A program made the translations under genes and the position numbers. Below the pieces are notes generated by a model, which was not told where the DNA came from, made no database searches, and worked only from the letters and a program-made list of their open reading frames with translations. This document shows positions 47,007 to 58,561 of a DNA stretch of 64,000 nucleotides, one piece after another. The stretch lies in the NCBI GenBank assembly GCA_033398695.1, contig CM065801.1:107625170-107689169 (forward strand). Direction: 5' to 3'. Origin of the DNA: Orobanche coerulescens. Taxonomy: Eukaryota > Streptophyta > Magnoliopsida > Lamiales > Orobanchaceae. Every line of letters begins with the position of its first letter. Position 1 is the stretch's first letter.

Positions 47007-50000
47007 TACAAAAGAACACATAATAAATCATTTTGTTTTATCTGACCTTTGTCAGACCAACATGACAATCATAACAATTTAACCTCATAACTCGTTACAA
47101 GTATATAACCTAGCCACTAACTTACTGCCCATAATTTTATTCCACGTAATTGCAAGATATTGCACATTAAACTCATAAAATCTTAAAACACTGAACTAAA
47201 AACCAAAATGCAAAAAACTTGGCTATATGTAACAAATATCACATCAACATGACAATCATAACACTTTAACCTTAGAACTCCATACAAGTATATAAACCTA
47301 GCCAATAACTTACTGCAAATTCGTAACATACTTGCAACCTTATTATTCTTTTCTTTAATTAAAGTAAACAAAAATGTAGCAATAAAAGAAAGAATTCGAT
47401 AAGAAATCGCCATTCTCTTGACCGAAAATCACAAAGATCAAGAAAGGGAGCACACAGCTGATGAGACTCAAATTCAGGGACTCGATTTGAATTTTGAGAT
47501 TAAAACCCGTTTAAATTAAAATCGGGATCCTCAAGCTCTTGACAAAGATCCGAGGGACACTTAGGTCTGGCACGCAAGATTAGTCTTGTTTTGGATTTTA
47601 AGGTTTTAATTTGTTTGAGTTTTAATTAATAAGAAAACAAGTCACCACGAAAAATGAATCCAACAAAGAAATAGGCGGCAAGCGAAACAGCAAGTAACAC
47701 TAAACAATTCAAGGACAGCTACTGCGACAATAGAACCGAGCTAGCAGCAATAATTAAAGACGAGGTTCAAGTCAATGGAGCCGTAATCGCCCTCCGAGGA
47801 GTCCTTTAATCAATTAACTTATCTTATGTGTAATCCTAGTTCACTTAAACAGTAAAGAAAATCCAAAATTTACAGGTAATATTTTTTTACTGAGAAATTA
47901 CTGAATCAACTAAAAATTAATGGAACTATACTTACCCAGAAGGCGATAAGATTTTTCACTACCCGCCTTCATCAAAAACCATAAGGAAACATATTAAAAA
48001 TAACATATCAATCTTCAATAAAGAGTTGAGGCAGCATTCGAGATTTTATTTCTAATAAAACAAAATCTACATTGATCAGTTATTGGTACAAAATTAAACA
48101 AATAAAAAGGTTATACAAGCACTAAACACATAGACAAAAAATGGGGCTGTAATATTGACATGTTCTCTGTGGAGACAAGAGAAAATATTTCTCTCAAAGT
48201 TCTCCTCCTTATCTCCGATTACAAAAGAACACATAATAAATCCTTTTGTTTTATCTGACCTTTGTCAGACCAACATGACAATCATAACAATTTAACCTCA
48301 TAACTCGTTACAAGTATATAACCTAGCCACTAACTTACTGCCCATAATTTTATTCCACATAATTGCAAGATATTGCACATTAAACTCATAAAATCTTAAA
48401 ACACTGAACTAAAAACCAAAATGCAAAAAACTTGGCTATATGTATCAAAGATCACATCAACATGAAAATCATAACACTTTAACCTTAGAACTCCATACAA
48501 GTATATAAACCTAGCCAATAACTTACTGCAAATTCGTAACATACTTGCAACCTTATTATTCTTTTCTTTAATTAAAGTAAACAAAAATGTAGCAATAAAA
48601 GAAAGAATTCGATAAGAAATCGCCATTTTCCTGACCGAAAATCACAAAGATCAAGAAACGGAGCACACGGTGATGAGACTCAAATTCGGGGACTCGATTT
48701 GAATTTTGAGATTAAAACCCGTTTAAATTAAAACCGGGATCCTCAAGCTCTTGACAAAGATCCGAGGGACACTTCCGGTCCTGGCAGCGCAAGATTAGTG
48801 CTGTTTTGGATTTTAAGGTTTTAATTTGTTTGAGTTTTAATTAATAAGAAAACAAGTCACCCTGAAAAATGAATCCAACAGCAAAAATAGGCCGCGGCAA
48901 GCGAAACAGCAAGTAACACTAAACAATTCAAGGACAGCTACTGCGACAATAGAACCGAGCTAGCAGCAATAATTAAAGACGAGGTTCAAGTCAACGGAGC
49001 CGTAATCGCCCTCCGAGGAGTCCTTTAATCAATTAACTTATCTTATGTGTAATCCTAGTTCACTTAAACAGTAAAGAAAATCCAAAATTTACAGGTAATA
49101 TTTTTTTACTGAGAAATTACTGAATCAACTAAAAATTAATGGAACTATACTTACCCAGAAGGCGATAAGATTTTTCACTACCTGCCTTCATCAAAAACCA
49201 TAAGGAAACATATTAAAAATAACATATCAATCTTCAATAAAGAGTTGAGGCAGCATTCGAGATTTTATTTCTAATAAAACAAAATCTACATTGATTAGTT
49301 ATTGGTACAAAATTAAACAAATAAAAAGGTTATACAGGCACTAAACACATAGACAAAAAACGGGGCTGTAATATTGACATGTTCTCTGTGGAGACAAGAG
49401 AAAATATTTCTCTCAAAGTTCTCCTCCTTATCTCCGATTACAAAAGAACACATAATAAATCCTTTTGTTTTATCTGACCTTTGTCAGACCAACATGACAA
49501 TCATAACAATTTAACCTCATAACTCGTTACAAGTATATAACCTAGCCACTAACTTACTGCCCATAATTTTATTCCACATAATTGCAAGATATTGCACATT
49601 AAACTCATAAAATCTTAAAACACTGAACTAAAAACCAAAATGCAAAAAACTTGGCTATATGTAACAAAGATCACATCAACATGAAAATCATAACACTTTA
49701 ACCTTAGAACTCCATACAAGTATATAAACCTAGCCAATAACTTACTGCAAATTCGTAACATACTTGCAACCTTATTATTCTTTTCTTTAATTAAAGTAAA
49801 CAAAAATGTAGCAATAAAAGAAAGAATTCGATAAGAAATCGCCATTTTCCTGACCGAAAATCACAAAGATCAAGAAAGGGAGCACACGGTGATGAGACTC
49901 AAATTCGGGGACTCGATTTGAATTTTGAGATTAAAACCCGTTTAAATTAAAACCGGGATCCTCAAGCTCTTGACAAAGATCCGAGGGACACTTCCGGTCT

Positions 50001-50653
50001 GGCAGCGCAAGATTAGTCTGTTTTGGATTTTAAGGTTTTAATTTGTTTGAGTTTTAATTAATAAGAAAACAAGTCACCTGAAAAATGAATCCAACGGCAA
50101 AAATAGGCCGCGGCAAGCGAAACGACAAGTAACACTAAACAATTCAAGGATACCATCTGCGATAATAGAACCGAGCTAGCGGAATAATTAAAGACGAGGT
50201 TCAAGTCAACGGAGTCAGTAATCGCCTCCGAGGAGTCCTTTAATCAATTAACTTATCTTATGTGTAATCCTAGTTCACTTAAACGGTAAAGAAATTCCAA
50301 ATTTTACAGTAATATTTTTTATTGAGAAATTCTTGAATCAACTAAAAATTACTGGAACTATACTTACCTGTAAGGCGATACGATTTTTCACTACTCCGCC
50401 TTCATCAAAACCATAAGGAAACATATTAAAAATAACATATCAATCTTCAATATTGAGTTGAGGCAGCATTCGAGATTTTGTTTCTAATAAAACAAAATCT
50501 ACATTGATCAGTTATTGGTACAAAATTAAACAAATAAAAAGGTTATACAAGCACTAAACACAGAGACAAAAAACGGGGCTGTAATATTGACATATTCTCT
50601 GTGGAGACAAGAGAAAATATTTCTCTCAAAGTTCTCCTCCTTATCTCCGATTA
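47007..50653. repeat. Three tandem copies of a 1.21-kb unit upstream of TNP2
   Basis: Units begin at about 47007, 48220 and 49439, each with ATTACAAAAGAACACATAAT. The 76-residue frame MAISYRILSFIATFLFTLIK recurs at 47183, 48396 and 49615, spaced 1213 and 1219 bp. Each unit also holds CTGGGTAAGTATAG in minus sense, a good splice-donor sequence (the third has a changed version). Copies are about 95% alike or better by eye, the third being most divergent. The repeated frame has a hydrophobic start but no recognised domain, and it may be non-coding. Confidence 0.9.
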
Positions 50654-51074
50654 CAAAAGAACACATAATAAATCTAACACAAAAACTTACCTTAGAAGAT
50701 TCAGTCATCCAGTGATGGCGCGAGCTCGAATCCGTAAGCGTCAGCAACGACTAAGGGACCGAGTTCAAAGATGAATGAACATACGCGCAAAATCGAAGGC
50801 CAACCGAAGAAGAAATTATTCTTGAGATCGAAAAACTTTCAGAGGTAAGGAGAGATGAAGAAATTCGACTGGATGGAGGCGGAGCAGATTAGATTCATTA
50901 AGCGGTGCAAATTAGGTTAAGAGAAGCGGTGTAGAAAGTAAAATATTAAAAGCGTCACATAATATAAATATAAAATTAATAAAACATTAAAATGTCATTA
51001 CATGTACATATAGCAACACTTGTTTAAAAGTGTCACAAAAAAAGTGTCACTATAAGGGTATTTTTCTAGTAGTA
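50654..51074. other. K right end: 5' exon candidate, subterminal repeats and terminal repeat
   Basis: A donor AAGGTAAGTTTTTG in minus sense (about 50680-50693) follows a candidate 5' untranslated exon. Positions 50948-51060 hold AAAAGCGTCAC, AAAAGTGTCAC and AAAGTGTCACTATA, the same subterminal words as the left end. The terminal repeat ends at 51074 with A in place of the last G. Confidence 0.8.
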
Positions 51075-51077
51075 TTA

Positions 51078-51757
51078 TGATCTCATCTGCCAATAACCGC
51101 ATAGGACATATAACCCGTTCACTAACAGGAGAAAGAATTCTATCTTGGTATTCAGTAGGACCTGCTACTTGCCCGTCAAGATGCACGTCGAGGTTGACCC
51201 CCGCCTTCCGGTTTACAGGGTCGAACTACTCTAATGAAAATCTTGACGTCACAAGCACATCCCTACTAAATCCTCAAGTCGAAGGTTCACGAATACCTAT
51301 CACAACCTTTCGATTCCGTCACTGACTGTCCCGGAGTGAAATCCGTGTGACGAATCGAGGGTGAGTCGGTTCGAGTATACTAATCTAATTAGCATACCTA
51401 TAACGTGTGCTACCACTAACCATTAGTGTTCGACAGGCACTCTCCATGTCAAAGAACACGTCATACAAGTCTTCACATAAACTTAACGCCCAGTCAAGTT
51501 TCATCGACTTGCGAACGATTAAGTATTTGAGCTATAAACCTTTCCAGTGCCGACCCCCTTCTCCAATAAGGAGTGGAACGTTTTGCTCTCAAATACACGG
51601 ACTAGTTTCTATATGTTTATTTACGAGTTAGGAATGCCAGTAACTACCAGTAAATAAAGAAACATTCATTTGCCTTATATAAATGGTTTACATAATTACA
51701 AGTACAATGCCCTCACTCAACAACCTCTGAGTGGCATTCGAGGGCATACTCCTAACA
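51078..51757 (-). repeat. Right part of solo LTR L with its promoter
   Basis: In minus sense this is the 5' part of the copia LTR L, starting TGTTAGGAGTATGCCC. A TATA box, TTTATATAAGG, is at 51675-51683, about 75 bp from the LTR start, so its U3 is short and has no palindrome array. No gene is seen. Confidence 0.82.
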
Positions 51758-51762
51758 GTAAG

Positions 51763-52656
51763 GTCTCAATTGTCGTGAATCATAGGCAATAACCTTCCCA
51801 TTCTACATTAATACACATCTGAGACCGTGTCCGTACGCGTCACTATAAACCACGAATCCTTCCATCCCTTGTGGCAAGGAAAGTACAGGTGCTGAAACCG
51901 TTGACACGTGTCAGACCACGTGTATTTCTTATCCTTTCGCAAAAGGTTCGTCAAAGGTTGAGCAATTTTAGAAAATCCTTCCACAAACCACCGATAATAA
52001 ACGGCTAATCCGAGAAAGCTTCGGATTTCCTTAACATTCTTCGGAGGTAACCAATATTGGATAGCCTCCGTCTTCTGAGGATCAACACGCACTCCATCTG
52101 TTGAAATTACATGCCCGAGAAACGTCACTTCGGATATCCAGAACTCACATTTGGAAAACTTTCCATAAAGTTGTTCTCGTCTCAACACGTCAAGAACCTG
52201 ATGAAGGTGAACCTCGTGCTCCTCTCGGTCACGAGAATAAATCAAAATGTCATCGATGAAGACAACAACAAACTGATCCAAAAAGTCAATGAAAACCCGA
52301 TTCATTAACTCCATGAATACCGCAGGTGCATTAGTTAACCCGAACGGCATTACCACGAACTCATAATGACCATAGCGTGTACGAAATGTTGTCCTTGCGA
52401 TATCCGACTCTCGAATTCGCAACTGATGTTATCCAGATCTTAGGTCGATCTTGGAAAATATTGAAGCTCCGTGAAGTTGATCTAAGAGATCATCAATACG
52501 GGGTAGAGGATACTTATTCTTGATTGTCACCCTGTTCAACTCCCGATAATCAATACACAAGCGAAATGAACCATCCTTCTTCTTGACAAACAACACTGGT
52601 GCTCCCCACGGGGGACACACTCGGTCGGATATAACCTTTCTCGAACAATTCCTCAA
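51763..52656 (-). pseudogene. pol: Element E reverse transcriptase and start of RNase H
   Basis: The frame at 52429-52656 reads [40 protein letters not shown] and DLRSG. One stop codon separates it from 51808-52422, which has [32 protein letters not shown] (FIDD catalytic box), [11 protein letters not shown] [20 protein letters not shown] and [16 protein letters not shown] copies the RNA into DNA in the particle. Apart from that stop and a shift near 51890 the domain is intact. RNase H begins here and resumes at 27430 beyond L. Confidence 0.92.
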
Positions 52657-53495
52657 GTTATTTCTTCAACTCCTGCATTTTGGTCGGGGCCATCCGGTAC
52701 GGTGCCTTCGATATTGGAGACGTACCAGGCTCCAACTCAATCGTGAATTTCACATCTCTCTGTGGAGGCAAACCTGGTAACTCGTCTGCAAATACATCGA
52801 CATATTCCCTCACTACCGGAATATCCGTCAACATTATTGGTGATTTCTCGGTTTTGGTCATATAGCACCAATAACCAATACACCCCTGACTGAGTAATTT
52901 GACTGCTTTCATCAAGTTGATGACTCTCCCGGAACAACTAGGATTACTCCCCTGAAAAAACACATTCGACCCCATCGTCTGAAATGATAGTGACCATACG
53001 CTTACGAACACTAATGATGGCATCATGACGATCCATCCAATCAATACCCAAGATGACGTCGCCTCTTGGAAAATCTACCACAATAAGGTCTGCTAGCCAT
53101 ACACGGCCATGAAGCTGAATCGGACAATTCTGAATCTCACGATTCCCAATAATTCATCTACCATCAGGTAGACCAATGACATAAGGCTCACAACTAGTAG
53201 CACTACCCAGACGTAGTCTACTCAAACATGACTCGGAAATGAATGAATGCGATGCACCAGTATCAAAAAGGGTACACACAGGTTGAGATAGAATATCGAC
53301 TGTACCTGAGATCATCCGGGCCTCTGGATCGTCGGTCTTCTTCATCTCATAAATTCGGGGCTTGCTAGTCCCAGCACCGGATGCTCCCATGTGATGACTA
53401 AAGGCTCCACCTTTATTCGCTCCTGTCATCTTGAACGACGCAGACTGAGTGGCCTGATTATGAACACCGGAGTAGGTTTGGAGTCCCTTAAGCAA
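52657..53495 (-). pseudogene. pol: Element E protease and linker to RT
   Basis: The frame at 53154-53495 includes VCTLFDTGASHSFISESCLS, with the DTG site of the aspartic protease, and CEPYVIGLPDGR. After a shift, 52658-53044 carries VVREYVDVFADELPGLPPQR and SPISKAPYRMAP, the conserved lead-in to RT. The ILGxDWL region near 53040-53060 is readable with a frameshift. Confidence 0.9.
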
Positions 53496-54619
53496 AAACG
53501 GGCCTTATGCCCAGCAATCTCTTAGTTATGACACGTGACAGTCTGCCTCGGGCACTTGGTGCTGACATGACCAAGATCCCCACAGTTAAAACAGGTGATG
53601 GCCGAACTGGCCGCTCGGGACTGCGATTCCTCCGGTCTGGGCACCACAGGAGGTCGCTCAGAGAATGTAGTGCCCGCACGAGGCTTCTTGAAGGTTGTCT
53701 GACCGCCTTCAGGCTGATTACGATTCTTCGATTTCTTGCTAGCAAATGAAGGTTGCTGCTTAGAAATCTCCTTAGCAGTGAGCTCATAAGTAAGAGCCTT
53801 CTCAATGAATTCGGCCAGAGTGGTGCAATTATGATTAAGTAACTGCATCTGCATCCGGGGTTTCAGCCTCTTGCTGAAATACTTAATTTTATCTGCCTCG
53901 GAGTGAATGATAGATGAGGCGAATGGAAGAAGTTCCTGAAATTTCTCGGCAATGGCGAGAACATCCTCGTCCGCTGAGGGGTCGGGAGTGAGTAATTATG
54001 ATAGCTTGGCCTCCCTGAGTGGGGCCGGATAATACCTCTCCATCATGAGAGTCTTGAATTGATCCCAAGTACATGATCCGTCAGTGGGCTTCAACGACAA
54101 CCACCAAGAATAAGCGCTCTTACCCAGGTAGTAAGCCGCAACTGAAACTTTGTGTCCTTCGGGACACTCTACCATAGAAAATAACTTCTCGAAATGTTCG
54201 AGCCAATGAACAATATCTGCCGGCTCAGATGAGCCCTCAAAAGTAGGTGGCCTTTGGCGAGAGATGTCGCCGAAGATACTGCCCACACTCCTCTCTTACC
54301 TCTGAGGTGGAGGCGGAGGAGCCTGTTGATTTTGATTAGCTGAGTTATGCATTGTCTCCATCAGTTGTGTCATCTGAGTCATTTGGGCTATCATGCCCTG
54401 CATAAAGGTGAGTGGATCAATACGAACACCTTCTGACTAAGCTGTGTCCCGGGTACGACTCCCCGACAGTGAATGATCACGTCCAGGTGAATGAGTGGCA
54501 GCGTCGCTGCTTGATGAGTTAGCATTATTCCTCGCGTTCGCACGTGTATTAACGTGAGTTCTCGGGACTTGGCCCGCACCACGGCCTTGTCCTCCACGTC
54601 TTATGCCTGATCTCTCCAC
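53496..54619 (-). pseudogene. gag: Element E gag
   Basis: The start is at 54619 (MERSGIRRGGQGRGAGQVPR). The Gag domain is at 53996-54286 (FEGSSEPADIVHWLEHFEKL, AAYYLGKSAYSWWLSLK, ERYYPAPLREAKLS). The C-terminal piece, 53522-53854, has MQLLNHNCTTLAEFIEKALT and one CCHC knuckle, CFNCGDLGHVSTKC. Two or three frameshifts split it. It is closely similar to J gag and A gag. Confidence 0.9.
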
Positions 54620-55115
54620 ACTGAAGTAGGAAAGTCACATGATGATTATATCTCTCGCATGAATATCACATTATGATTACGTCAAGAAATGATGAAAATG
54701 AGCATACGCGCTCTATCACAGTGATTACATGAATGATTAACTGAGGTGAGATGATTATCTGATGAAATTCTTGAAATGATTATCTTGAACAAGTTAACAA
54801 GATTAATGATATGATCCTCAAGATCAACAACTGAACTGTGAAATGAACTGAGTGATTAATGAGTTAACATGATCGTCCTGATCAAAATGAATGATAATGA
54901 GGATTGTTGACTAATGAATGATGAATGAATGATTCTTATTGCCAGAAATTATACCATGGCATTAGAAATCTTACAGTTCTTTCGGTCTGATTGGCTCGGC
55001 ATTTGCACAGGTCACACGTGACGCGAAAGTCCAATGATACTAGTCCGATGACGATGATTTCAAATGAGACATGACTCGGAAGGTAGTATTCAATACCACG
55101 CTCCGATACCAACTC
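54620..55115 (-). other. Element E leader and primer-binding site
   Basis: The primer site is at 55101-55111 (TGGTATCGGAG in minus sense), four bases from the LTR. The leader is AT-rich with ATGAATGA-type degenerate repeats and no gene. Confidence 0.82.
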
Positions 55116-57756
55116 TGTAACACCCCAATTAGGCGGATATTACAGTGCCGTGGATCCCGACTGGGACCCACCAGGCGAATGAAAACTGATGAATTAAATA
55201 ATATAATTGTAGTACCGAACCACATTATATTACCAAATACTCCGATGAGGAGTTTAAGTACAAAGCACCAGGACAATACCGAATACTAGTATATTTTATA
55301 TGAAGATAAAATACACAACACTGAATGAAACGGAGTATCCAAATGAAAATCTGCAGCGGAAAATAAATGACAACTTGAATGACTGAAAGAATCGGGGCCC
55401 CCTACTAGTATCATTGGGACTCCTCGCCATCAACATGCTCTTCCCGTGCCTTTGCCTTGTCGTGACCTGAAAACAATATCCCCAAACGGGGTCAGTTATA
55501 CAGAACAACAATCCTCAAGGGTTGAAAATACACAATCATGATATATCTTTAGTTATGAAATATCCTTAGTTATGAATTAAGCTGAAGAGGAGTATCATAG
55601 TACGCCCGTAATGTTCTGTGCAAGTGTACAAGACGAATGAAAGGACACACCCATCCTTGTACCTAATTAGTCTCACACAGGTAATGATTACCGTGTGCAC
55701 AGTCCAATGTATCGGTGACCCAATACATGGCCATCGCGTGCTCGACTAAAAATTCCACACATTCGCACCCGGCCATGCAATATGAACCCAGAAGGTCATA
55801 TGAACGAGAATGACCATAATGAATATCAATGAATAATAATCCGACAAGGTCAAAAATGACTCACCGAGATGAAAATAATAGTGAAGTGATTGATAACTCA
55901 ATGAAATGATTGGAACCGTCGTTCCTCGTGAATGAAGTGATTATTCCACAATTACAAGTCTCAATACGGTTAATACAATGATGAATGAGTTATGATTATG
56001 AATGAACAACAACAAAAGGAATGAATATCCTTTTAACCGAGTAAGAATTAACTTACGCAACACCGATGAAGAATGTCTTTCCACGAACAACATCCTAAAT
56101 GAGATGTCGGTCGCTCGAAACAACCTTGAATAACACAATTACCAACAATCCGCTCAATATACGAATCAAACACGATTATAACGAACTAAAAACGTCAATA
56201 CGAGTAAACCAAGTTCATTGGGGCATTATATCGAACACGTTGTGGCCAATCTTCGATTGTTAACAACCAAACCTCAATTATACCAATATCAAATCCAAAG
56301 AAGTGTTTCAAACCTACAAAACATCTTCAATATGATCAATAATCCAAAATGAATATCCAAATTCGTGAAAACAACAACAATTAATCGAAAACCCCCAAAT
56401 CCAACTCAATATTCAAAGTGTTGTTGAATAATCCTGCAATAATCCATTGAATAATCATACATATCCATAATCATGCGTACTTCACTTCATACAACATGAT
56501 TTTAACGTCCAAAACATCATATCTCAATACAAAATCGAAATCCAAGATGTTGAAGAAATTACCTCTTGAAGATCCAACCACTTCGATCCGATGAACACGA
56601 GTTAAATCGAGTATCCAAGCTTCCCAAACAAATGAAGATGATGAAAATCTAACACAAGTGATTGATGATGGAAAATCCCTCCCTCAAGCTCTCTCTCTCG
56701 GAACAAGGTGAAAGAAATGACAAAATGAACTGAAAGTCCCGATCAAGTCCTTATAAACTACCAGAAGTTACGGCCGTAACTCGGCCTACTTACGGCCGTA
56801 ACATTCCAGGTCAACGGCCTTACGGCCGTAACGGCCCAAAGACGACGGCCGTAACTCGGCCGTCCGAGAAAGCTGACCATACGGTGGTACCCGCACTAGA
56901 CTTGCGGGCGTAACTCGCACTCGTCCAAAATACTTGCCGACACCCATACGGCCGTACCCTCTCACCTTATGGGCGTAACTCGACCGATACGGCCGTAACC
57001 GGCCAAACTTACGGGCAAGCCCCCTTCGTCGAAACTGACCAGGCACCTTACCCGTAATGTACGGCCGTATCCGGCCAAGCCTTGTGGCCGTACTTGCCTC
57101 ATCTTACGGCCGTATGCCGCAACCCTTATGGCCGTAAGTTCTTCTCATCCGACACATCTTGAAAAATACGAATACCCCTTACGGCCGTATCCTGCCCATC
57201 TTACGGCCGTAACTCGCCTTCGGGCAAAAACGCTTGGGCACCCTGCTCGACACATACGGCCGTATCCGGCCAAGCCTTACGGCCGTACCTGCTCAACTTA
57301 CGGCCGTATGCCGCAACCTTACGGCCGTAAGTCCCGTTCGTCCAAAATGGCCTAAAATCAACGAACGCCTATTACGACCGTATCCGACAATCCTTACGGC
57401 CGTAACTCGTTGCTGGACAAGGTGAAAATCCGATAACTCCGATTTCTCTCTACGATTGATGAATGATCCGACATACCATACGTATGTGAAAGTGAACAAG
57501 TCCAACACATGCCAAAGATGATACTTCCAGCACAAGAATACCAATCACAATGAAAATGACAATACTCCCGTCTCGATTGATAAACGGAGATGAAAAGACG
57601 ATCGGTAACTGATACACGATTACAACATGCCAACAGTGAACGCAAATGAATGAATCATGAATGATGAGTGATTAATAATGAGTGAAAATTACTAAGTGAC
57701 AAATACTGACTGATTAATAATGAATGAAAATGAATGAATTACAACCGGGTATTACA
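55116..57756 (-). repeat. Full internal LTR of element E
   Basis: The LTR is 2641 bp. It is flanked on its left by E's primer site and on its right by a purine tract and pol tail, so it serves as 5' LTR of one copy and 3' LTR of another. TATA is at 56750-56760 (minus TTTATAAGG). Hairpin CCCCAAACGGGG is near 55481-55492, followed in sense by TTGTTTTCAGGTCACG. Confidence 0.94.
56768..57415 (-). promoter_or_regulatory. TTACGGCCGTAA palindrome array, E internal LTR
   Basis: Perfect copies lie at 56768-56779, 56790-56801, 56820-56831 and 57201-57212; at least fifteen copies and variants occur in 650 bp. Degenerate forms such as TTATGGCCGTAA are what deamination of methylated CG gives. Blocks around 57060-57240 and 57250-57400 are related, so the array grew partly by segmental duplication. 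Confidence 0.87.
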
Positions 57757-58211
57757 TACTCCCCCCCTTAAAAAGAGTTTCGTCCTCGAAACTAAGGGTC
57801 AAACAACTCGGGATAATTCTCCCGCATACTCTCCTCGGTTTCCCAAGTAGCCTCTTCGACTCCGTGTCTAGACCACTGAATCTTGACCAAAGGAATCGTC
57901 TTGTTCCTCAACTGTTTGATTCGCCGCTCTAAAACTCGTATAGGACACTCCTCATCCGAATGATCATCCGCGATCTCGATTTCGTCGAACTGAAGTATGT
58001 GGCTCGGGTCGGCAACATACTTCCGCAATTGAGAGACGTGAAACACATTATGAATTAGGCTCAACGCCGGAGGTAAAGCCAATCGATAAGCTAACTCGCC
58101 TACTCGATCTAAAATCTCAAACGGTCCAATGAATCTCGGACTCAACTTTCCCCGTTTTCCGAAATGAAAAATGCCTCGACTTGGGGATACCTTGACCAAC
58201 ACGTGGTCACG
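57757..58211 (-). pseudogene. pol: Pol tail of a second E-family copy (recombination remnant)
   Basis: The frame reads RFIGPFEILDRVGELAYRLA, VFHVSQLRKYVADPSHILQF and the chromodomain-like tail to NYPELFDP. It matches 25622-26000 closely. A purine tract (57757-57770) joins it to the full LTR. Its upstream part is cut at about 58211 and fused to an LTR stump, with a short filler that repeats TTGACCAAC from 58192-58200. Confidence 0.9.
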
Positions 58212-58221
58212 TTGACCAACC

Positions 58222-58561
58222 ACAAGGTGAAAATCCGATAACTCCGATTTCTCGCTATGATTGATGAATGATCCAACATACCATACATATGTGAAAGTGA
58301 ACAAGTCCAACACATGCCAAAGATGATATTTCTAGCACAAGACTACCAATCACGATGAAAATAATAATACTCCCGTCTCGATTGATAAACGGAGATGAAA
58401 AGACGATCGGTAACTGATACACGGTTACAACATGCCAACGGTGAACGCAAATGAATGAATCATGAATGATAAGTGATTAATAATGAGTGAAAATTACTGA
58501 GTGGCAAATACTGACTGATTAATACTGAATGAAAATGAATGAATTACAATCGGGTATTACA
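58222..58561 (-). repeat. LTR stump at right end of element E
   Basis: This 340-bp piece matches the first part of the E LTR (57420-57756 and 25337-25582) and starts TGTAATACCCGATTGTAATT at 58561. The rest of that LTR and nearly all of an internal region are deleted. GTAGT at 58562-58566 is the right target-site copy of E. Confidence 0.9.

Larger units (their letters stand above)
28712..51074 (-). mobile_element. Element K: CACTA (En/Spm) DNA transposon
   Basis: K starts CACTACTAGAAAAA at 28712 and ends with TTTTTCTAGTAGTA at 51074, an inverted repeat whose final base is A instead of the expected G. A 3-bp duplication TTA flanks it (28709-28711 and 51075-51077), as expected for CACTA. Minus-strand genes match TNP2 (43411-46901) and a TNPA-like gene (39070-43187). 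Subterminal repeats of GTGACRCTTTT occur at both ends. Excluding gypsy J, K is about 12.9 kb. Confidence 0.95.
27436..51757 (-). mobile_element. Element L: copia-type solo LTR, split by CACTA element K
   Basis: L has TG...CA ends and a perfect 5-bp duplication GTAAG at 27431-27435 and 51758-51762. Its parts are 27436-28711 and 51078-51757, about 1.96 kb together. In minus sense it begins TGTTAGGAGTATGCCCTC at 51757 and ends with a GCTTCCGCTGGGCC-type stretch and CCCAACA at 27436, as in plant copia LTRs. TATA (TTTATATAAGG) is at 51675-51683. No internal region is present. It carries a TC microsatellite at about 27880-27900. No gene is seen in either part. Confidence 0.88.
13412..58561 (-). mobile_element. 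Element E: gypsy (Tekay-like) with three LTR segments, hosting C and L-K-J
   Basis: On the minus strand from right to left there is an LTR stump (58222-58561), a 3' pol tail (57757-58211), a full LTR (55116-57756), a primer site, gag, protease, RT (to 51763), solo LTR L with its contents (27436-51757), RNase H, integrase and chromodomain (27430-25622), a purine tract and a 3' LTR (25582-25332 plus 15784-13412, split by C). Outer flanks are GTAGC and GTAGT. The extra LTR and pol tail show a former tandem array made by unequal recombination, then shortened. Without C and L the element is about 11.3 kb. Confidence 0.9.

Noticed and set aside
47183..49845. 76-residue protein with a signal-like start, present three times
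   Set aside because: The three frames are copies of one 1.2-kb tandem unit with no recognised domain; frame retention is not evidence with so few changes.
58222..58561. Possible independent solo LTR
   Set aside because: It is only the first 340 bp of the E LTR and is fused to E pol sequence, so it is a deletion remnant.
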